From contig JBFWRK010000001.1 in assembly GCA_050248955.1 (NCBI GenBank), positions 682,001-746,000 of the forward strand: a stretch of DNA of 64,000 nucleotides, read 5' to 3'. The number at the start of each line of letters is the position of its first letter. The first letter of the stretch is position 1. Both the position numbers and the translations under genes were made by a program. The notes beneath the pieces were generated by a model that was not told the origin of the DNA, did not search any database, and saw nothing but the letters and a program-made list of their open reading frames with translations. This document shows, piece after piece, positions 55,347-63,928 of this stretch. This DNA is from JBFWRK01 sp050248955. GTDB taxonomy: Bacteria > Actinomycetota > Acidimicrobiia > Acidimicrobiales > Ilumatobacteraceae.

Positions 55347-58169
55347 ATGTCTCTTGCCCCGGATCGTCTCGCCATCGGCATCGGTCGTTACTACACGTCG
55401 CCCGGAACGCACCCCTACGACCAGGTGGTGTGGGAGCGGCGTGACGCCCGGATCTCGAACTGGAAAGACGGCACGGTGGCCTTCGAGCAGCCCGACGTGG
55501 AGTTCCCCGTCGGCTGGTCGTTGAACGCGACGAACATCGTCGCCCAGAAGTACTTCCGGGGCACGTTGGGCACGCCCGAGCGGGAGCGCTCGCTGCGCCA
55601 GGTGATCGACCGGGTGGCCGACACGATCACGCGCTGGGGCATCGAAGGCGGCTACTTCATCGACGACGCCGAGGCCGACACCTTCCGTGACGAGCTGAAG
55701 CTGATCCTCGTCACGCAGCGCGCCGCGTTCAACAGCCCGGTGTGGTTCAACATCGGCGTCGCCGGCGTCCCCCAGCAGGCGAGTGCCTGCTTCATCCTGT
55801 CCGTGAAGGACACGATGGACTCGATCCTGAACTGGTACCGGGAAGAGGGGGTCATCTTCAAGGGTGGCTCCGGCGCCGGCATCAACCTCTCCCGGATCCG
55901 CTCGAGCGTCGAGCTGCTCCAGGGCGGCGGTACGGCCTCCGGGCCGGTGAGCTTCATGCGCGGCGCCGACTCGTCGGCGGGCACGATCAAGTCCGGTGGC
56001 AAGACGCGGCGGGCGGCGAAGATGGTGATCCTCGACGTCGACCATCCCGATGTCGAGGAGTTCATCTGGTGCAAGGCCCGCGAGGAGCGCAAAGCACGCG
56101 TGCTCCGTGATGCCGGCTTCGACATGGATCTCGACGGCGCCGATGCCTACTCGATCCAGTACCAGAACGCGAACAACTCCGTTCGGGTGACGGACGAGTT
56201 CATGCAGGCCGTCGTCGACGACGGCGACTGGGACCTGAAGGCGGTACTCACCGGCGAGACCGTGAAGACCGTGCGGGCCCGCGATCTGTGGCGCCAGCTC
56301 GCCACCGCGTCCTGGGAGTGCGCCGATCCGGGCCTCCAGTTCGACACCACGATCAACACCTGGCACACCGCACACGCGACCGGGCGGATCAACGGCTCGA
56401 ACCCGTGCTCCGAGTACATGCACCTCGACGACTCGGCCTGCAACCTCGCGTCGATCAACCTCCTCAAGTACCTCGACGAGGAGGGCAACTTCGACGTCGA
56501 CGCGTTCAAGCACACCGTCGAGGTCATCTTCACCGCGCAGGAGATCCTCGTCGGTCGGGCCGACTACCCGACGCCGTCGATCGGCGAGACCAGCCGCAAC
56601 TTCCGGCAGCTCGGCCTCGGCTACGCCAACCTCGGCGCGATGCTCATGGCGCTCGGGCTCGCCTACGACTCCGACGCCGGCCGCTCGTGGGCGGCCGCGG
56701 TGACCTCGCTGATGACCGGCCACGCCTACGCCACGAGCGCGAAGACCGCCAGCCGGATGGGTCCGTTCGCCGGCTTCCCGGAGAACGAGGAGCACATGCT
56801 GCGCGTCCTGCGGATGCACCGCGACGCTGCTCGCACCGTGAACGATGTCGTCGTCCCGGCCGAGCTGCTCGCCGCTGCGCAGGACTCCTGGGACGCGGCA
56901 GTTCGCGACGGCGAGGAGTTCGGCGTCCGCAACAGCCAGGCGAGCGTGCTCGCTCCGACCGGCACCATCGGTCTCATGATGGACTGCGACACCACCGGCA
57001 TCGAGCCCGACCTCGGCTTGGTGAAGCTGAAGAAGCTCGTCGGTGGCGGAACGATGTCGATCGTCAACCAGACCATCCCGCGGGCGCTGCGCAAGCTCGG
57101 CTACACGCCTCAGCAGATCGACGAGATCGTTGCCTACATCGACCACAACAAGTCGATCATCGGTGCCCCGCACCTCGATCCGGCGCACCTCACCGTGTTC
57201 GCCTGCTCGATGGGCGACAACGTCATCCACTACGAGGGCCACGTGCGGATGATGGGTGCTGTCCAGCCGTTCATCTCGGGTGCGATCTCGAAGACCGTGA
57301 ACATGCCCGAGGAAGCGAGCATCGAGGACATCGAGGCGCTGCACAGGCTCTCGTGGGAGCTCGGCCTGAAGGCGGTCGCCGTCTACCGCGACAACTGCAA
57401 GGTCGGTCAGCCGCTGTCGACCGCGAAGAAGGGTGACACCGCTGCGCCGGCGACGCAGATCGTCGAGAAGATCATCGAGAAGATCGTGCACCAGCCGGTG
57501 CGTCAGAAGCTGCCGCGGTCGCGCACCGCGAAGACGTTCGAGTTCCGGGTGGCCGACTGCAAGGGCTTCGCCACGATCGGCGAGTATGCGGACGGCCGCC
57601 CCGGCGAGATCTTCCTCACGGTCTCGAAGCAGGGTTCCACGCTGTCGGGGATCATGGACGCCTTCGCCAAGTCGATCTCGTACGGACTGCAGTACGGCGT
57701 GCCGATGCGGGCGTTCGTCGAGGCGTTCGTGAACAGTCGCTTCGAGCCGGCCGGCATGACCGACGACCCGGACATCCGCTTCGCCAGCTCGATCATGGAC
57801 TACCTCTTCCGTCGGTTGGCGCTCGGCTACCTGAGCTACGACGAGCGGGCCGAGCTCGGCATCTTCTCGATCGACGAGCGGCTGCAGCCGACGCTGCCCG
57901 GCGTCGAGGAGTCGATGATCGAGAACTCGATGGGCACCGAGATCGTCGCCGACCCGAAGTCGGTGCCATCGGTGACCGAGCTCGTCCAGCAGATGGAGCT
58001 CGGCACCGCCCCGCCGGCACCGGTCTCCGATCACACGCCGACCGCCGGAGCGACCCGCCCGATCTACAAGTCGGACGCGCCGATGTGCATGCAGTGCGGT
58101 GTGCAGATGCAGCGCGCCGGCGCCTGCCACGCCTGCCCCAGCTGCGGGAGCACCAGCGGCTGCAGCTGA
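55347..58169 (+). CDS. nrdJ: Vitamin B12-dependent (class II) ribonucleotide reductase
   Basis: 940 residues from ATG 55347 behind AGGAG. Makes deoxynucleotides using adenosylcobalamin, so oxygen-independent. Evidence: FNSPVWFNIGVAGVPQQASACFIL, the FKGGSGAGINLSRIRSS segment, NPCSEYMHLDDSACNLASINL (active-site region with Cys), APTGTIGLMMDCDTTGIEPD, and a C-terminal redox/zinc tail CMQCGVQMQRAGACHACPSCGSTSGCS. No nrdAB or nrdEF is in the window. Probably under NrdR control. A 967-residue antisense ORF over it is a composition artefact. Confidence 0.95.
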   Translation: MSLAPDRLAIGIGRYYTSPGTHPYDQVVWERRDARISNWKDGTVAFEQPDVEFPVGWSLNATNIVAQKYFRGTLGTPERERSLRQVIDRVADTITRWGIEGGYFIDDAEADTFRDELKLILVTQRAAFNSPVWFNIGVAGVPQQASACFILSVKDTMDSILNWYREEGVIFKGGSGAGINLSRIRSSVELLQGGGTASGPVSFMRGADSSAGTIKSGGKTRRAAKMVILDVDHPDVEEFIWCKAREERKARVLRDAGFDMDLDGADAYSIQYQNANNSVRVTDEFMQAVVDDGDWDLKAVLTGETVKTVRARDLWRQLATASWECADPGLQFDTTINTWHTAHATGRINGSNPCSEYMHLDDSACNLASINLLKYLDEEGNFDVDAFKHTVEVIFTAQEILVGRADYPTPSIGETSRNFRQLGLGYANLGAMLMALGLAYDSDAGRSWAAAVTSLMTGHAYATSAKTASRMGPFAGFPENEEHMLRVLRMHRDAARTVNDVVVPAELLAAAQDSWDAAVRDGEEFGVRNSQASVLAPTGTIGLMMDCDTTGIEPDLGLVKLKKLVGGGTMSIVNQTIPRALRKLGYTPQQIDEIVAYIDHNKSIIGAPHLDPAHLTVFACSMGDNVIHYEGHVRMMGAVQPFISGAISKTVNMPEEASIEDIEALHRLSWELGLKAVAVYRDNCKVGQPLSTAKKGDTAAPATQIVEKIIEKIVHQPVRQKLPRSRTAKTFEFRVADCKGFATIGEYADGRPGEIFLTVSKQGSTLSGIMDAFAKSISYGLQYGVPMRAFVEAFVNSRFEPAGMTDDPDIRFASSIMDYLFRRLALGYLSYDERAELGIFSIDERLQPTLPGVEESMIENSMGTEIVADPKSVPSVTELVQQMELGTAPPAPVSDHTPTAGATRPIYKSDAPMCMQCGVQMQRAGACHACPSCGSTSGCS

Positions 58170-58175
58170 TGTTGA

Positions 58176-58260
58176 CGGTCAGGGAATGTCATAGGGGTTA
58201 GACGGCCCGATGGCATTCCGCCGGTCAGCAATGTCCGGATTGCGGTCAGCCAATGTCCGG
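58176..58260 (+). repeat. Triplicated CGGTCAGNNAATGTC repeats, possible IS end
   Basis: CGGTCAGGGAATGTC (58176-58190), CGGTCAGCAATGTCCGG (58222-58238) and CGGTCAGCCAATGTCCGG (58243-58260). Repeated subterminal sites of this sort mark the ends of some insertion sequences (IS21-like). No transposase is present, so at most a solo end or remnant. The rest of 58261-58456 shows nothing gene-like. Confidence 0.35.
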
Positions 58261-58456
58261 CTCATACGGAACCGGCGAGGGCGCCGGCAGCGCTCGCAGT
58301 CAGTCGGACGCCGCATGGATCGACAATCACCATTCCGGCGTTCACGAGCGCCGGAAGCGTGAGAACGTCCTCGATCTGCGCGTAGGGCGAGCCCTCGGCA
58401 CGCGCCGGTGCGAACGGCTCCGGAATGTTCCAGCAGGCACGTCTACGGTTGGCGTC

Positions 58457-60061
58457 GTGCAGGCAGCGTGTGAGGCGTTCGCTCGGCGTTCTTGGCTCGA
58501 GGTGTACACGCTGCTCACCGACGCGGGCGCGGATCTCGGCGCCGATCAGCTCGAGATGCTCGCGGTCGCCGCGAACCTCATCGGACGGGACGACGACAGC
58601 ATCCGTGCCTGGGAGCGGGCTCACGTCGATCACTTGCGAGCCGGTCGGCGTGACCGGGCCGCGCTGTGCGCCTGTTGGGCGGCGATGATCCTGCTGCTGC
58701 GTGGCGAGATGGCGCAGGCCGGCGGGTGGATGACGCGGGCGGGGCGCATCGTCGATGAGCTGGGACCGGACGTGCCCGTCGCGGCACGCGGGATGCTGCT
58801 CATCCCCGCCGTGCTCGGTGCTCTCCACGGTGGAGAGGCCGAGACCGCGAGCGCGCTCGCCGAGCAGATCATCGCGATTGCCATCGCGGTCGACGAACCT
58901 GACCTGCTGGCCTTCGGCCGGCTCTCTGCCGGCCAGGCAGCGCTCGTCGCAGGCAACATCTCGGCGAGCATGCGAATGTTCGACGAGGTGATGGTGAGCG
59001 TCACGATGGGTGACGTGTCGCCGATCCCGGCGGGGATCATCTACTGCGCGGTGGTCGACGGTTGCGTTGAGGCGTGCGATCTCCGGCGTGCGGCGGAGTG
59101 GACCGAGGCGCTGCGGCGCTGGTGTGACGACCAGCCTGACCTCGTTCCGTATCGCGGCCAGTGCATGGTCCACCGGTCACAGGTGCTCCTTGCGCAGGGC
59201 TCCTGGGTCGACGCGGCCACCGAAGCCGAGCTGGCGTGCCAGCGATTGGCCGCGCCCCTCCACCCTGCGTTGGGCCTCGCCCATTACCAGCGGGGCGAGT
59301 TGCACCGCCTGCGCGGCGAGCTGGATGTGGCCGCCGAGGCGTATCGCGAGGCGAGTCGGTGCGGGCACGATCCCGCCCCGGGGTTCGCGTTGCTGCGGTT
59401 GGCGGAAGGCGACGTCGACGGCGCGGTACGCGCCGCTCGTCGGATGCTCGACGAGCACGGTCCCGGACCAGCACGGTCCGGGATTCTCGCGGCCGCGGTC
59501 GAGGTGAACCTGGCGGCGGGCGACACCGCCGGGGCGCGTGAGCTCGCCGACGAGCTCGCGTCGCTCGCGGCAGCGATGGGCACCGAGATGGTGTCGGCGT
59601 TCGCCGAGCTGGGACGCGGGACCGTCCTGCTGGCATCGGGAGACGCGCCCGCCGCCATCGCCGCGCTGCGCGCCGCCTGCAAGGCGTGGCGGGACCTACA
59701 GATGCCCTACGAGGTTGCCCGAGCCCGCTTCCAGCTCGGGCTCGCCTACCGGGCCGCCGGCGACGACGATGCCGCCCACCTCGAGCTCGACGCCGCTCGG
59801 ACAGCGTTCGAGTGGCTGGGCGCCGCCGTCGACCTGGCCCGGATCGAGTCCACCGCAACAGCGAAGAACGGAGTCCTCACGGGACGAGAGTGCGAGGTGC
59901 TGCGCCTCGTCGCCGCGGGCAAGACCAACCGCGAGATCTCAGCAGAGCTCGTGATCAGCGAACACACCGTGTCGCGTCATCTCCAAAACATGTTCATGAA
60001 GCTCGGCGTGACCTCGCGCGCGGCGGCGACCGCCTACGCCTACGAGAACCACCTGCTCTGA
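58457..60061 (+). CDS. LuxR-family regulator with TPR-like sensor domain
   Basis: 534 residues from GTG 58457. The upstream open frame is not conserved. Residues about 1-460 are an all-helical, Ala/Leu-rich TPR-like array (repeats such as ALGLAHYQRGELHRLRGELDVAAEAYREA). There is no Walker motif, so it is a MalT/LAL-like protein without the ATPase. The C-terminal HTH (about 473-534) reads LTGRECEVLRLVAAGKTNREISAEL, then ISEHTVSRHLQNMFMKLGV. Probably controls the two genes downstream. Confidence 0.82.
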   Translation: MQAACEAFARRSWLEVYTLLTDAGADLGADQLEMLAVAANLIGRDDDSIRAWERAHVDHLRAGRRDRAALCACWAAMILLLRGEMAQAGGWMTRAGRIVDELGPDVPVAARGMLLIPAVLGALHGGEAETASALAEQIIAIAIAVDEPDLLAFGRLSAGQAALVAGNISASMRMFDEVMVSVTMGDVSPIPAGIIYCAVVDGCVEACDLRRAAEWTEALRRWCDDQPDLVPYRGQCMVHRSQVLLAQGSWVDAATEAELACQRLAAPLHPALGLAHYQRGELHRLRGELDVAAEAYREASRCGHDPAPGFALLRLAEGDVDGAVRAARRMLDEHGPGPARSGILAAAVEVNLAAGDTAGARELADELASLAAAMGTEMVSAFAELGRGTVLLASGDAPAAIAALRAACKAWRDLQMPYEVARARFQLGLAYRAAGDDDAAHLELDAARTAFEWLGAAVDLARIESTATAKNGVLTGRECEVLRLVAAGKTNREISAELVISEHTVSRHLQNMFMKLGVTSRAAATAYAYENHLL

Positions 60062-60070
60062 CCGGCGGGT

Positions 60071-60092
60071 GTGTGGTGTGAACACACCACAC
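60071..60092. promoter_or_regulatory. 22-bp perfect palindrome downstream of luxR-type gene
   Basis: GTGTGGTGTG-AA-CACACCACAC, ten-base arms, nine bases after the regulator's stop and 67 before the next start. A strong operator candidate for the LuxR protein, or a transcription terminator, though no U-tract follows. Confidence 0.6.
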
Positions 60093-60158
60093 GCCGATGC
60101 CCGAAGATGGCAGATCCTGGCGATGCGGGGCGATCGGGCGATCCGTACCGTCCAGAGC

Positions 60159-60590
60159 ATGACCATCACACCTGTCCAACAAGGGCCCGACACCACCGCC
60201 GTCGAGCGCCTCGCCACCGCTTTCAACCGCTCCTTCGAGACCTGCGAGGACCCCGACGACGTCCTCAGCCCCGACGTCTTCTTCGACCTCTACCCACCAT
60301 TCTGGCGCTTCCAGCTCCAGGGGCGCGACGCGATCCAGGCGCAGCTCCGCAAGCTCAACGGGGGCTCCGACGTCACGTCCCGGATCCTGCGCGTCGTCCC
60401 CACCGCCGACGGCTTCCTCCTCGAGCACGAGGAGACCTCCCGTGGCGAGCACACCGAGATCGCCCGCAAGCTCTGGGTCTGCGTCGTGCGCGACGACCAG
60501 ATCGTCGAGGCGACCTGCTACTGCAACGGCGGATGGGACGACGAGCTGCGGACTCGCCACGCCGCCGAAGCCCCGATGCTGCGACCCTGA
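60159..60590 (+). CDS. SnoaL/NTF2-like domain protein
   Basis: 143 residues from ATG 60159 (ATG 60123 possible). Cone-shaped NTF2-like fold: FNRSFETCEDPDDVLSPDVFFDLYPPFWRFQLQGRDAIQAQLRKL, then FLLEHEETSRGEHTEIARKLWVCVVRDDQIVEATCYCNG. Such proteins are isomerases, cyclases or binding partners. It sits 12 bases before the flavoprotein gene and is likely co-transcribed. Confidence 0.75.
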   Translation: MTITPVQQGPDTTAVERLATAFNRSFETCEDPDDVLSPDVFFDLYPPFWRFQLQGRDAIQAQLRKLNGGSDVTSRILRVVPTADGFLLEHEETSRGEHTEIARKLWVCVVRDDQIVEATCYCNGGWDDELRTRHAAEAPMLRP

Positions 60591-60602
60591 GACGAGGCGA
60601 CG

Positions 60603-61763
60603 ATGACCATCACCCACGACACGATGACCGTCGAGACGGTGCTCGGCGCCGTCCGCCAGCTGGCCCCGTCGATCCTCGACCGAGCCCGCGAGATCGAAGC
60701 CGGCCGCCGACTTCCGACCGACCTGGTCGACGAGCTGCGGGCCGCCGGCTGCTTCCGGCTCGTCCGCCCCGCAACGCACGGCGGGCTCGAGGCTTCGCTC
60801 CCCGACGCGATGCGCCCGCTCGAGTCCCTCGCCCGCGCCGACGCATCCGTCGCCTGGACCGTGATGATCGGTGCGGGATCCTGGATCGACCTCGCCCATC
60901 TTCCCCGGGAGACCTTCGACGCGCTCTACGCCACCAACCCCGACGCCATCACCGCCGGTGTATTCAACCCGACCGCCTCGATCACTTCGGTCGACGGCGG
61001 CTACCAGGTCAACGGTCGCTGGAGCTTCGCCAGCGGATGCGAGCACGCCGACGTGATCTTCGGCAACGGCGTCGAAAGCATCGTCGACGGCATGCCGCAG
61101 CTGCGCGGCGCCGTGTTCGCCCCAAGCGACGTCACCATCGAGGACACCTGGTCGGTGTCCGGGCTCTGCGGCACGGGAAGCCACCACTTCCACGTCGACG
61201 GCGCCATCGTCCGTGCCGAGCGCACCTACGACCCCATGGGGGGTGAGCCCTGCATCGACGCCCTGATCGTGCACCTGCCCCCGCCGGCCGTCTTCGCGCC
61301 GGTGATGGCAAGCGTCGCGCTGGGCATCGCCCAGGGCGCGCTCGACGACGTCACGCTGCTGGCCTCGGACAAGGTGCCGATGCTCTCACCGGTCGCGCTC
61401 GGCGGAAACTCGCTGTTCCAGTTCGACCTGGCTACGGCCGACACCGACCTGCGGGCGGCGCGAAGCCTCCTTTACGAGGAAGCCGCTCAGGTGTGGGCGA
61501 CCGCTGCGGCGGGCGACCCGCTGACGATGGAGCAGCGAGCGCACGGACGGGCCGCCGCCGTGTGGGCCGTCGACCGGGCCATCTCGGTCGTCACCGCCGC
61601 CTACCGGGCCGGTGGCGGAAGCTCGCTGTACTCGGACTGCCCGCTCCAGCGCCGCCTCCGCGACATCCACGCCCTCGGCCAGCACTTCGTCGTTCGCCGC
61701 GACACCCTGATCACCGCGGGCGCGATCCTCGCCGGCCAAGACGTCCAGCCCATGGTGTTCTGA
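60603..61763 (+). CDS. Acyl-CoA-dehydrogenase-fold flavoprotein (monooxygenase-like)
   Basis: 386 residues. FRLVRPATHGGLEASLPDAMRPLESLARADASVAWTVMIG, YQVNGRWSFASGCEHADV, CGTGSHHFHVDGAIV and QRRLRDIHALGQHFVVRRDT are typical of the HsaA/DszC/pigment-type flavin-dependent hydroxylases that share the acyl-CoA dehydrogenase fold, rather than true dehydrogenases. It would need a separate flavin reductase. Forms a small unit with the SnoaL-like gene. Confidence 0.78.
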   Translation: MTITHDTMTVETVLGAVRQLAPSILDRAREIEAGRRLPTDLVDELRAAGCFRLVRPATHGGLEASLPDAMRPLESLARADASVAWTVMIGAGSWIDLAHLPRETFDALYATNPDAITAGVFNPTASITSVDGGYQVNGRWSFASGCEHADVIFGNGVESIVDGMPQLRGAVFAPSDVTIEDTWSVSGLCGTGSHHFHVDGAIVRAERTYDPMGGEPCIDALIVHLPPPAVFAPVMASVALGIAQGALDDVTLLASDKVPMLSPVALGGNSLFQFDLATADTDLRAARSLLYEEAAQVWATAAAGDPLTMEQRAHGRAAAVWAVDRAISVVTAAYRAGGGSSLYSDCPLQRRLRDIHALGQHFVVRRDTLITAGAILAGQDVQPMVF

Positions 61764-61863
61764 CGCGACGCAGGTCTGCAACGCGTCGTCGGTCGCCTCC
61801 GCGAGGCCAGGGCTCGACGGCAACGCCTCCGTGACACCCTCGAGACATCGAGAGGAGACATCG

Positions 61864-62385
61864 ATGAGCCACACGTCTGGAATGACCCTGGCACGCCTGC
61901 ACGGGCAAGACGATCGGGATCGTCCGCATCGTGGAGCAGCAAGGCGCGTGCACCATCGCTCGAGGATCCCGTGTCGTGGAACCAGGCCGGCCCTGTCGGT
62001 CCACAAGGGCCCGCCCGCGTCGAGTCCTCAGTGGTCGCGGCGCCTTGCGTCACCGGACGCCGCTGGGTCATCGCTGCACCGGACCCAGACAACGAGCGAC
62101 CAGTCGCGGTCGGTCGGCGACGGCTCGCCGGCACGCGCGACCCAGCGGGTGAGCTGTACGTCGGCTCTGGGCGTGGGTGACAACCAGGTCAGGGAGGCAG
62201 CCGCGGTCGCGGGGAACGACGCGGCCGACGCGACCCGGGCTCCGCCGGTGAACACCCTCTTGCCGTCGGGACAGTGGGCCTCGACCGTCTTGGGCTCTTC
62301 ACTGTTGACGTCAGGCTCGGCGAGGATCTGTGCGATCCGCCGACACGAGTCGGCATCGAGGCGCCGTTGGATGGACATTGGATGA
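61864..62385 (+). pseudogene. Open frame with strong ribosome-binding site but no recognisable protein
   Basis: ATG 61864 is preceded by GAGAGGAGACATCG, a good Shine-Dalgarno, and the frame stays open for 173 codons. The translation (MSHTSGMTLARLHGQDDRD..., then Arg/Ser/Pro-rich) looks like out-of-frame sequence after the first 20 codons. A strong terminator follows at 62415. Probably a frameshifted or decayed gene. An antisense alternative exists at 62028-62378. Confidence 0.3.
62028..62378 (-). CDS. Hypothetical protein (doubtful)
   Basis: 116 residues from ATG 62378: MSIQRRLDADSCRRIAQILA, a Cys-containing KTVEAHCPDGKRVFTGGARV strand, and a Trp-rich end (RDWSLVVWVRCSDD). More protein-like composition than the overlapping plus-strand frame, but no family recognised. 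Only one of the two overlapping frames can be real. Confidence 0.35.
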   Translation of the reverse strand: MSIQRRLDADSCRRIAQILAEPDVNSEEPKTVEAHCPDGKRVFTGGARVASAASFPATAAASLTWLSPTPRADVQLTRWVARAGEPSPTDRDWSLVVWVRCSDDPAASGDARRRDH

Positions 62386-62414
62386 CCGTTTACAGCTGAT
62401 TGATTGAAGCGCGG

Positions 62415-62448
62415 CGAGGTCGCCCGGTGAGACCGGGCGACCTCGTTT
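62415..62448 (+). terminator. Rho-independent terminator
   Basis: CGAGGTCGCCCGG (62415-62427), loop TGAGA, CCGGGCGACCTCG (62433-62445), then TTT. Thirteen perfect base pairs. It serves rightward transcription from the flavoprotein unit or the decayed gene. Confidence 0.8.
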
Positions 62449-62509
62449 GCCGGCCGCCGACGTGAACGGCCCGCAGAAGGCTGCTGTGTCTGGTTGGTCC
62501 TGGTTCTCT

Positions 62510-62625
62510 CCGGTGCGCTGACCGTGGGTGCGAACGGTCCGTTGCTGTTGCCCGATGTCCACTTCATCGAGCAGATTGTGCACTTCAACCGGGAGAAGGT
62601 GCCCAGCGTCGGCCTCACGCCGAGG
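62510..62625 (+). pseudogene. Catalase fragment
   Basis: The frame reads GALTVGANGPLLLPDVHFIEQIVHFNREKVPSV, which matches the conserved N-terminal catalase segment (GPLLxQDxHxIEKLAHFxRERIPER) including the catalytic-His-containing neighbourhood start. Sequence before and after is not catalase. An isolated remnant of about 35 codons in an otherwise gene-poor stretch (61764-62732). Confidence 0.55.
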
Positions 62626-62732
62626 GCTCGACGCCGAGCCCGGGTGACCGCCGCACGCGCCGTAGGGTCAGGAGCAACCTCCACCGGGTCGGGTAGCCCC
62701 GAGAGGTGGGGAGCACGATGTGAGGTGGCGAG

Positions 62733-63845
62733 ATGAAAGTCCGAGCCCTGGTGGTCGCCGAGAAGAACGCACCGTTCGAGGAGAGGGATATCGACCTGGC
62801 CGAGCCCGGCCGGGGTGAGGCGCTGGTGCGGATCGTTGCCTCGGGGGTCTGCCACACCGACGCCATCACCCGCGCCGGAGACATGCCGATGCCGTTCCCG
62901 TCCGTACTCGGCCACGAGGGATCGGGCATCGTCGAGGTCATCGGCGAAGGCGTCACTCAGGTTGCGGTCGGCGACCGGGTGATCATCGGGTGGCCGTCAT
63001 GTGGCGAGTGTCGGAACTGCCTCGCCGGTCAACCGCGGTACTGCCTGCGCACCGGCGAAGCGTTGGTCTCGGGCCGTCGCTTCAAGGGTGAGCTGCGCGG
63101 CACCACGGGCTACTCGCTCGACGGCGAGGAGCTGAACGGGCACTTCTTCGGACAGTCCTCCTTCGCCACCCATTCGATCACGTCCGCCGACGCTCTGGTG
63201 AAGGTGCCAGGCGACGCCCCGCTCGAGCTGCTCGGCCCGCTGGCGTGCGGGCTGGCGACCGGGGCCGGCGCCGTGCTGAACGAGGCCCGACCTCGGCTCG
63301 GTGACTCGATTCTCGTGGCCGGCGTGGGTGCGGTCGGCCTTGCCGCGATCATGGCCGCCCGTAACACCGGAGTCACCACGATCATCGCGGTCGACGTGCA
63401 CGACAACCGTCTCGAGCTGGCCGCTGAGTTCGGTGCCACCCACACCATCAACTCGACCTCGGCCGACGTCGTCAGCGAGGTCACGCGCATCACCGGATCC
63501 ACGGTCGACTTCGCGTTCGACTGCACCGGGGTGATCGCGGTCATCGAGACCATCGCCGAGACGATCGGCATGCTCGGCACCCTTGTCCTCATCGGCGGCG
63601 CACCCGCGGGCGCGTCGTTCTCGCTCGATCATCTCTCCACCTTGTGGGGAAAGCGGGTGATCGGCGTGCTCGGTGGTGGCGGCCGCTCCGGACAGCTCAT
63701 CCCCGGGCTCGTCGAGCTCTACGAGCAGGGGCGGTTCCCCTTCGACCGGCTCGTGAAGTACTACGAGATGGGCGAGGTCGAACAGGCCCTCGCCGACTCC
63801 AAGTCCGGCGAGGTCATCAAGCCCATCCTGCGCATGCCCACCTGA
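62733..63845 (+). CDS. Zinc-dependent alcohol dehydrogenase (MDR family)
   Basis: 370 residues. Catalytic zinc ligands Cys in SGVCHTDAITRAG and His-Glu in GHEGSGIVE. The structural-zinc loop CGECRNCLAGQPRYC has all four cysteines. The NAD-binding Rossmann motif is AGVGAVGLAAIMAA, with Asp in IIAVDVHDNRL favouring NAD. Similar to aryl-alcohol/benzyl-alcohol dehydrogenases (FFGQSSFATHSI). ATG follows GAGGTGGCG. Confidence 0.9.
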   Translation: MKVRALVVAEKNAPFEERDIDLAEPGRGEALVRIVASGVCHTDAITRAGDMPMPFPSVLGHEGSGIVEVIGEGVTQVAVGDRVIIGWPSCGECRNCLAGQPRYCLRTGEALVSGRRFKGELRGTTGYSLDGEELNGHFFGQSSFATHSITSADALVKVPGDAPLELLGPLACGLATGAGAVLNEARPRLGDSILVAGVGAVGLAAIMAARNTGVTTIIAVDVHDNRLELAAEFGATHTINSTSADVVSEVTRITGSTVDFAFDCTGVIAVIETIAETIGMLGTLVLIGGAPAGASFSLDHLSTLWGKRVIGVLGGGGRSGQLIPGLVELYEQGRFPFDRLVKYYEMGEVEQALADSKSGEVIKPILRMPT

Positions 63846-63928
63846 GGGCGAGCTCGTCCGCCCCCGTGCCACCTCGACCTGTCCGTTCGGTGCTCGCTGA
63901 GGAAGGCCGGCCTGTCGAAGCCGAACGA

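Noticed and set aside
55227..58130. 967-residue ORF antisense to nrdJ
   Set aside because: High-GC third-position bias opens the complementary frame. Translation is Arg/Asp/His/Val-rich with no domain, while the plus strand encodes a complete class II ribonucleotide reductase.
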